From: Plakobranchus ocellatus
Taxonomy: Eukaryota > Mollusca > Gastropoda > Plakobranchidae
DNA: 27,611 bases
NCBI GenBank assembly: GCA_019648995.1
Contig: BLXT01007308.1
Coordinates: 1,634,996 to 1,662,606 of the forward strand
Direction: 5' to 3'
Below the pieces are notes generated by a model. That model ran no database searches. It was not told where the DNA came from and worked only from the letters and a program-made list of their open reading frames with translations. This document shows, piece after piece, positions 21,683 to 27,611 of this stretch (position 1 is its first letter; each line of letters begins with the position of its first letter). The position numbers were made by a program, and so were the translations under genes.

Positions 21683-21923
21683 GCATCTCATTCGAGATTT
21701 GTTACTTCCCAACCACCAAGCACATTTGCTACAAAATGCAATACACCGAGAGTCACAGAAGGACAGTTGTTACAGTCAGGAGCAATATACAGCAGCCGTG
21801 GAAGCATCTCATGCGAGACTTGCTACTTCCCCACCAGCAAGTACATCTACAACAAGTGCAATGTATCAGGAATTGTAGAATGACAGCTTTTACAAGCAGG
21901 AGCAATACTTCAGTCAGCATTCA
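21683..21923 (+). repeat. Two tandem direct repeats of about 121 bp in the MADF tail
   Basis: Unit 1 begins GCATCTCATTCGAGA at 21683 and unit 2 begins GCATCTCATGCGAGA at 21804. Both continue with TTGYTACTTCCC, then ACCA-CAAG, then AGGAGCAATA at the far end. Encoded remnants include ASHARLATSPPAST and QEQY. The period is not a multiple of three, or indels have occurred since, because the two units read best in different frames. Confidence 0.75.
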
Positions 21924-22116
21924 TATACACACACTGATATGACTGTGCGTCTGTTGCACATGACCGTTATTTTGTGTCAGTGACAGGAATATGCAATTTC
22001 GTTTAACTTCAGAAACTTGAAAAAAAATTTACAAGTAAAGTTAGTACTAGTTGTATAGTGTCTGTAAAAAGAGTACAGAACAGTTTTTACATTTGATTTG
22101 TTCTTTTCTTCATAAT

Positions 22117-22148
<32 letters not shown>

Positions 22149-22149
22149 G
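22117..22149. repeat. (TG)n microsatellite
   Basis: About 16 TG units with one C, in the intron of the transposase gene. A CA-rich patch also lies near 22660-22680. Confidence 0.9.
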
Positions 22150-23125
22150 ATTATTTTACAATGCAAGAGAGAAATTGACACAAATTAATCTCTTTTTCAG
22201 TTCAGTAATTTCTGATAACATGGTCATTTTAATTGTTTCATTTTATCTCATTTGTGAGACAAATGCATGGTTTGAGCTGTCCGTCCAAAATCATTCTACA
22301 AAGGCAGTGAATAATATTTCGGGCAACATACCATGACAGAACTCATGGTATAGAATTGTATTTGGTTTTTTATATTATGAGTTGGTTATCCAAGATAATC
22401 GAAAAATGCAAACATAATAGCAATGATACTTTTCTTTTGTCACGTTTGTTATTCATACATATTTCAATATCAGACCCAAAGTTATTACAATTATGCATTT
22501 TAAAAATGCCTTGTAATTCAATAAATGATTTTTTACGCTCTTTGTGCATGTGTGCAATTTTCAATATAACATACATTCTCAGAGATATACACATATTATA
22601 CATACATTCATTTTGCAAACACATACCCATGTATACATACTGTACTGACATACGTGTAGTCACACACACACACACTGTGTTACAAATACACATAACATTG
22701 CCACATACATAAAATTTCTTTGTTTTTCAAAAGAATACCTTAGTATGACAACAAGATGTTTTTCAGGTGAAATTGCTGGACAAAAATTCATAGACTTTTC
22801 CTCAGATCAGCTGCACAGCGCTGAAAAAAAATCAAAGAGCGTCTTGTGCTTTATACTGAAATACTGGGCAAATCTCTCTGGATCATTCAGCAGTTGAGGC
22901 ATCAGATGGTGATATTCTCCGTGCATGGGTCGCAATTTGTTGAGTGAGTGCAAAGCAAAGCGGCGTCTTGAGTGTGAAGTATTTCTTTTCTTCCATCACC
23001 ACCATAATATTAACTTTTGTCGCCTTGTAAGAGCCATTTTGACCTCGTGTGTTGACGAGAAAATGTCCGCGGGTAGCCGGCTGCGGCCCGGCTCCGTCCT
23101 GGTCTACTATACATACTTTAATGGA

Positions 23126-23180
23126 CCCGGGCAACTGAGCGAGTCATGGCCGTGTTACGTCTGGCCAGGTCCGGGTCCAC
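23126..23180 (-). repeat. Right terminal inverted repeat of the Harbinger element
   Basis: Read on the - strand it begins GTGGACCCGGACC, then AACACGGCCATG, ACTCGC and GCCCGGG, matching the left end in order. The two ends differ by several indels and substitutions, which suggests an old insertion. Confidence 0.75.
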
Positions 23181-23184
23181 CATA

Positions 23185-23559
23185 CACATAGCCTAAACTG
23201 CAGTCGCTAGGTTCGACTAGACTTTACAGATTTTATTTAGTGCTACCGTTACTACTTTTTTCGAATGTATGGAACACAATTTAACTGAATACAGCCGTAA
23301 ATAATTACATGACGGTAATCAATAACGATTTTGAAATAAATCTTAACTGTAAGTGCTTTCACCGTAGTAATCAAATACTTTTGTATTTGTATCGGATACA
23401 TGATGCTTTTTTGCTTCAGACCGAAATTAACACCTCCATTGGAGAGCAGGACCCAGGTAGTAACGCGCGCGGGAAGGGGGGAGGGGAGGGGATTCAGATA
23501 TGCAATAAAACGCTTTTTGGCAAAAATATCACTTACCTATTATAAGGGTAATGGAAATA
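23185..23559. other. Non-coding spacer between transposon and LINE fragment
   Basis: AT-rich with a G-rich patch at 23467-23490. Nothing else seen. Confidence 0.5.
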
Positions 23560-23990
23560 TAATATGTTTGGTGACTGTTACATGGAAGTGAGTGTTGGAC
23601 AGTAAAGAAGGAAAAAGGGAGAAAACTGGAAGCACTAGAGATATATTTATCCAAAGAATGAATAAGGATGTCATGGACGGAGAAAAAATTCAATGAGTCC
23701 TAATGGAAGAATCTCAACTTGAGTGATCATTAATCAAATCATTAAGAGGATGCAAAGTCCTCCAATTAGCAAAACACATTTGCTGACACAAGGATTTAGA
23801 ACATTTGGCAATCAATAAAATGACTCACTGAAAAATTTAATTCATGGGCAATTAAGGTAGGAACAACAGCGTTATAAAATCAAATGAGAAAAGGTTGAGT
23901 GGAAGACGTTGATTACCAAAGTCTGTTCTAGACCAAGGCACCTGAAGAGAAAGAATCACATAGAACTGGAAATATAATGCAAAAAAATTA
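23560..23990 (+). mobile_element. LINE fragment of the same family, C-terminal region, degenerate
   Basis: Pieces in shifting frames resemble the C terminus of these LINEs: CWTVKKE-type sequence, then KLEALEIYLSK, MDGEKIQ, ESQL-SLIKSLRGCKVLQLAKH, DLEHLAINK, and near the end IKSNEKRLSGRR and RERIT-ELEI. Stops and frame shifts are frequent. It covers the part missing from the fragment at 16620. Its tail overlaps that fragment's tail, so the two are separate copies rather than one copy split by the transposon. Confidence 0.75.
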
Positions 23991-25023
23991 GGGTAACTTT
24001 GCTAAAATCTTTCTCCCGACTAATTATCCACTCTCAACAAACATGTGTATAAAAGTCTATAGTCAATGTAACGTTTAATAATATGATGTTGCCAGTATTA
24101 CTTGTCCATAAGATTTAAGACTTACACATTGTTCACTTCAGATATTCCTTTATTTTGGAAAGATCCAATCGTGCCTATCTCGGTGTCGTGTGCTTTTTAA
24201 AATTCTCCTTAAAATTGTATCTCATCTTCAAGACAAATGGCTGGTGCTGTTCTGGCTTATTGATGGAATGTTAAAGCTCATTTCCCAAGACTATTACCAG
24301 GATGACTTTGTATTGCTGACATTGACATGGCATACGAATGCGTTAGTATCTTACTTACACGCTGTGAGCAATATGCTGAAAAGAGATACACAATTTAAAG
24401 TCTGGTGCCTTTAATTACATGGTTCTTTTTTATATATAAAAGTTTTTCCTATCTTAGACATGAAAGCACAAGTTTTAATTGAAATTTGTCCAAAATATAA
24501 GCATTGAGTTATTTCGATTTCTCTTAATACGCCTACTGTATTAGTAAAGGTGCGATGCATATAAAATTGTAAAAGGAAATATAAAAATTCCATAAAGATA
24601 AGTTTTGGATGAATTGTTCAAATTGTTTTGTTCTGATAAAAGTAAAGAGGAGGACAATGTTAACGCGTTTCAGTGTAACCCGCTTTAGACGCCCCTCTTC
24701 CAATCTTTAGCGAGCTCTTTGCAGTTGTGAAACCATATTTACGTTTCACGTTTTCTTTTGATAAATTATGAACAACTGAAAAAGCGCCAACAACACGACC
24801 GCAGATAGTGTTTCAAACTTGTAATTTCAGATTTGAATAAGGTCCTGAACAGAAGTTTATTTTTCCGTCATATGTACTGCAAGGTAATAAATAAAAGGCA
24901 AAATAGTTTTGTACATACACAGTTATGGCGTAGAAGTAAGAACTCGATAGTCGCGTTCTTCGAGGCTTAAACGACTGCCTCAAGTTCATTAATACGGATA
25001 CTCACAAAGCGAGACATTAAATA
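23991..25023. other. Non-coding, AT-rich
   Basis: No gene or recognisable repeat. The frame at 24190-24414 shows no domain. Confidence 0.5.
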
Positions 25024-25172
25024 TGGCACGGTGGCTAAGTGACCTGCATCAAGAGCCTCTCTGTCGCGAATTCGAGTTGGATTCAGCGCTCTCACTTGAC
25101 GGAGTGAGGAGGTCATAAAAACCTGAGACTGAGTTGTAGTGGACAGGCGATACAACACAAAAACCAAACCAC
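25024..25172 (+). mobile_element. SINE-A copy 2 (tRNA-derived head)
   Basis: Starts TGGCACGGTGGCTAAGTG (box A region), then CTGTCGCGAATTCGAG (box B region) at 25071-25086. The body is ACTTGACGGAGTGAGGAGG, CCTGAGACTGAGTTGTAGTG, GACAGGCGATAC and the tail AACACAAAAACCAAACCA. Head and tail match copy 1. Confidence 0.75.
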
Positions 25173-25289
25173 TGATAAAGCAATCGTTTTTTATTTAAAG
25201 CTACTCCAATGTAATGAAAGTGAAGATTCTACAGAGCAAAGTTCAATGAACGTTGAGAAAGAGGCTCGCCCTACATGGAAGGGGCAGCT

Positions 25290-25530
25290 GCCTTTGAGAG
25301 GGCGGGAATAAGAGAGGGGATAATAACTGGGTTGGACACGGAGCCGGAAACTGGCGAGAGGCGTCCAAAAATCACAATGTAAAGGGAGATCACTGGGTTT
25401 TCCCTCTGTCCTTTATTATTATAGTGAGCAAAAAAGAAGAACAGACATGGCGGAGCCTTAATGGAAATTGAAACGGACGCCAGACAATATGATGATTCTC
25501 CTGAAGATCAGACAGCTGTACGACAAAAAA
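25290..25530 (+). promoter_or_regulatory. Possible promoter and first exon (weak)
   Basis: A GC-richer patch (25290-25365) is followed by ACATGGCGGAGCC near 25444, which resembles a YY1-type start-site motif. An ATG at 25461 then opens an acidic frame, MEIETDARQYDDSPEDQTAV. The frame runs to 25727, but only the first 20 or so codons look coding-like. No family is recognised and no donor was settled. Confidence 0.2.
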
Positions 25531-27061
25531 GAAATATAATACATCAAAAATTAGTTTTCTGTCTTATTCATCAGAATGGAGTTATGATGTGGTATTTTAA
25601 ACGCAAGGGAGAAAAGCATGGACATGTATTTCATTTTACAATTGCTTTGTCATTTCATTATAATTATGTAGTTGGTGAATATTCATTTGAATTGTTTAGC
25701 TCACACTTAAAAAGACTGGCTCAGTGATTCCACCAAAATTACAAGAAAATAAATTATCAGGAAAAAATACCCCGAATTTCAGTGATATCATACAATTTGA
25801 TACTTTAATAGCTCATCTCATGCATATTATATATTAACGTTCCTCTTTGTCTATTTGTTCCTTTTATGTTTTCATGTTAAAAAAAAACACGATAAAATGA
25901 CAAATATTCTGAAAAAAATACAGACATTTTAAAACCAGAATTTTTTTTTTCATAATTATGATGTTACGATGTAAAAACCACTTTATCAGTTTGAATCTGT
26001 ACACCAGAAATTAAAACTAGATCATTTTGTTTCAGGTATCCTACTTATCTGAAGATTAGCAAAGTAGATATTACAGGGGTATGTATGCCGATAATAATGT
26101 AAAAAGCATAAAAAAGTAAAAAGTATCTAAATACATGACACAATAGAAACAGAGATTTGGGGATTATTAGTAGAGTGCACCAACAAAAATGTAAACTGAT
26201 ATTTTTTCAAAGCAGCTGTCTTCGCTTTGTTTTTCTTTTTTTTTTTCGTTTGTTTCCACAGCTCCCTTTATGGAGTTTAAATACTGTAGTTAAAGGAATT
26301 AACTAAGTTTCAAAGTGCAAGGTTTGCTAGATGCTATATTTAGCTTCAGGATTAAAATGTCTACAGTACTTTACAATGGGCAAAATGTGTGAGACCATGA
26401 AAATTCGTGGTAATGGTTATAGTATTAGAGACTTCAGATTTGTTTTGGGAAGCATTCTATTTCAGCTTTATTTAACTTCTCTCAGTGGACATTTTCTGTT
26501 CAAGGTGTGATGATATCAAAGCTTTACCACTATTAAAGGAATTTCTCAGTTTTTCATTCTCTCGGCTCCTTTTGGTGCCATTGTAACGTGTAGTTAAAAG
26601 TGATATATATCTTTTCATTTTTCCAGTGAGGAGAATGAAGACGAAGAGAAAATTAAATGATGTCTCATTGCTTTCAAATCCATGGGGATTTTTGCGGACA
26701 GTTTGTGGGGGTCAACTCTGACACAACACATTACTCCCAGTCTGAGAGAGCGAGTCATGGTTGGCGAGCTTGTGACAATGATTGTCTCTTCAATTTTTCA
26801 GAATAAGAGAAAGTTCAATTTTTAAAAAATTGGGAAAATAAAAAAAGCGTTCTCATTTTCTATATTAAGAAGTGACATAAATTAAGGATTAAATGGTAGT
26901 AAGTCTTTTTACGTCCTTCTGCCTTTTATATGTTATTCTCGGATAAATATTCAACAGAAATGATTGAAAGCATAGAAATGATTGAAAGCATAAATTCATT
27001 TTGTGAATATTTGAAGACGATAATTACAATAAAATCGAATATTGCTCTCTACCCAAATGTT
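25531..27061. other. Non-coding, AT-rich
   Basis: A, T and short tandem motifs (for example GAAATGATTGAAAGCATA twice near 26957-26993). No gene seen. Confidence 0.5.
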
Positions 27062-27205
27062 TTGGTGGTTTAATGCCAGTGAACTTGTCCTGAGATACGC
27101 AGGAACCTTTCTGTTGCGAATTCGAATCCACTACCACGCCCTAGCGTAACGAGGAAACTGGAAGCCTGAGATCATTTTGCTATTAATCGGCTACGAACGT
27201 TATTA
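27062..27205 (+). mobile_element. SINE-A copy 3 (tRNA-derived head, diverged)
   Basis: The head contains CTTTCTGTTGCGAATTCGAA (box B region), then CCACTACCACGCCCTAGC, GAGGAAACTGGAAGCCTGAG and ATCATTTTGCTATT. The order of blocks is that of the other copies, but no clear CCAAAACC tail remains. Confidence 0.65.
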
Positions 27206-27344
27206 TGTCATGCGTTCATTCAATTTTACCGGTATCAAGATGTAAAACAGTCATTTTTCAAATATTTTTTTCCAACTTTTATCTGCCTTCTTTTGTTAAT
27301 TTCCTTTATTCACTTGCTCGTTTTTTGTTTAACTGATTTGATTA

Positions 27345-27460
27345 AAAAGGAATGCCAATCTGAAAAACAAGAGGAGGCTGTAAAAAGAGTTATGGATAAT
27401 ATTGAATTTATAGGAATTCACTGTGCCTGTGGTAAAAGAAAAGTAGCTCCGAAAAAAAGG
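27345..27460 (+). CDS. Candidate internal exon, unknown product
   Basis: Open frame encoding LIKKECQSEKQEEAVKR, then VMDNIEFIGIHCACGKRK. It is charged and protein-like, with a possible AG acceptor at the AAAAAG near 27350 and GTAGCT near 27442 as a possible donor. No family recognised, and the frame is short enough to be chance. Confidence 0.15.
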
Positions 27461-27611
27461 AATGGAAGGTGCTACCTTTTGTTTCATTTTGTACATTAAA
27501 AATATCATCGAATATAAATCAATTGGATAATTTTTACAGATAAGAATGGTTTTTAATTAAAATTTGTAAAAAACACAACATATATTCCCTTCCTCTTTAT
27601 TATCACATTGG

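Larger units (their letters stand above)
19564..21885 (+). pseudogene. MADF-BESS DNA-binding protein of the Harbinger element, two or more exons, degenerate
   Basis: MADF domains are Myb/SANT-like DNA-binding folds, and Harbinger elements use such a partner with the transposase. The exon 1 candidate starts at ATG 19564. From 19569 (one frame change later) it reads LEKLISSVRARSFICTKSDK and then HANRDMLSVACEN-TREVG, the first half of a MADF domain, with Cys where family members often have Trp. Exon 2 follows TTCAG at 21128-21132 and reads VTAADCKKRWATVRDHF, then SGQAATKKRKW and YLYDFLTFLVP, the second half. A Ser/Glu-rich linker survives in a shifted frame. A BESS-type motif (FFFKSLLRVLKTLNLV to LRSEIQHL) lies at 21548-21631, and a duplicated Gln/Ser/Thr-rich tail runs to about 21885. 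The exon 1 donor looks lost (GGAAAT at about 19691 where GGTAAAT would fit). The intron of about 1.44 kb contains transposase exon 2 on the other strand. Confidence 0.75.
20063..23037 (-). pseudogene. HARBI1-like (PIF/Harbinger) DDE transposase, two exons, degenerate
   Basis: This is the transposon's own DNA transposase. Exon 1 (23037-22739) starts at an ATG with MALTRRQKLILWW. It continues through a block of the family N terminus (RRFALHS, GEYHHLMPQLL, ERFAQYF, PAISPEKHLVVIL) and ends AG before GTATT, a good donor. Exon 2 begins at about 20964 with ILATGELFRSL. The DDE triad is visible: D in WTIDEED (20751-20753), D in AIVDATW (20655-20657) and E in FVGDEAF (20482-20484). These are followed by FNYRLS-ARRQVECTFG and a C-terminal EAM-KRDSLADWL block with TAA at 20063-20065. 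Decay includes TGA in exon 1 (two), TGA where the family has Trp before NFPVCL, TGA at 20392-20394 where it has Arg, and at least two frame changes (near 20600 and after about 20290). The acceptor reads GG at 20966-20965 where AG is expected. The intron of about 1.77 kb holds exon 2 of the MADF gene. Confidence 0.9.
19328..23180. mobile_element. PIF/Harbinger-type DNA transposon, degenerate, with two interlocked genes
   Basis: The element is 3853 bp, from GTGGACC at 19328 to GGTCCAC at 23180. The two ends are imperfect inverted repeats of about 55-60 bp that share AACAYGGCCRTG and CTCGC further in. CATA lies directly outside both ends (19324-19327 and 23181-23184). PIF/Harbinger elements are known to carry a DDE transposase and a Myb/SANT- or MADF-like DNA-binding protein, and both are recognisable here. 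The layout, left to right, is MADF exon 1 (+), transposase exon 2 (-), MADF exon 2 (+), transposase exon 1 (-). Both genes have stops and frame changes, so the copy is inactive. The usual Harbinger target duplication is 3 bp, so the 4-bp CATA is either atypical or fortuitous. Confidence 0.85.

Noticed and set aside
1-27611. CRISPR arrays, rRNA genes, operons or bacterial features
   Set aside because: None present. The sequence is eukaryotic in character, with introns, SINEs and LINEs.

Overview
This is a window of animal genomic DNA. It is AT-rich and intron-rich, full of CT/GA, TA, ATT and TATC microsatellites, and carries decayed non-LTR retrotransposons, tRNA-derived SINEs and one DNA transposon. 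The repeat mix, and a BAMBI gene with an invertebrate-style extended tail, suggest a lophotrochozoan, possibly a mollusc. That placement is an inference from general character and was not tested by any search. Two short runs of N (1085-1088 and 12334-12343) mark assembly gaps, both next to simple repeats.

The only clear host gene is on the + strand. It is the last coding exon (7740-8863) of a BAMBI homologue, the BMP and activin membrane-bound inhibitor, a kinase-less TGF-beta pseudoreceptor. The exon carries the end of the ectodomain stalk, a transmembrane helix almost identical to that of vertebrate BAMBI, and a cytoplasmic tail of about 310 residues that is far longer than the vertebrate one. 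The signal peptide and cysteine-rich ectodomain exons were not found. The 5' exons probably lie upstream of the window, so the intron before 7740 would be longer than 7 kb.

The most interesting structure is a degenerate PIF/Harbinger-type DNA transposon at 19328-23180. It is bounded by imperfect terminal inverted repeats of about 55-60 bp and a possible CATA target duplication. It holds remains of two genes that run toward and through each other. A MADF-BESS DNA-binding protein gene reads rightward from the left end (exon 1 near 19564-19691, exon 2 from 21133). A HARBI1-like transposase gene reads leftward from the right end (exon 1 at 23037-22739, exon 2 at 20964-20063). Each gene's intron contains the other gene's second exon, an interlocked antisense layout.

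Elsewhere there are three + strand fragments of one non-LTR (LINE) family at about 13270-15240, 16620-17010 and 23560-23990. There is a SINE family (SINE-A, five copies) with a shared 3' body and two kinds of 5' head, and a second SINE type (SINE-B) at about 5948-6232. Several GC-richer islands (3740-3960, 5370-5580, 12545-12790, 25290-25480) are unexplained. A few open stretches near the ends (50-187, about 228-479, 25461-25530, 27345-27460) might be exons of other genes, but the support is weak. No CRISPR array, rRNA, functional tRNA, retrovirus, LTR element or Polinton was recognised.
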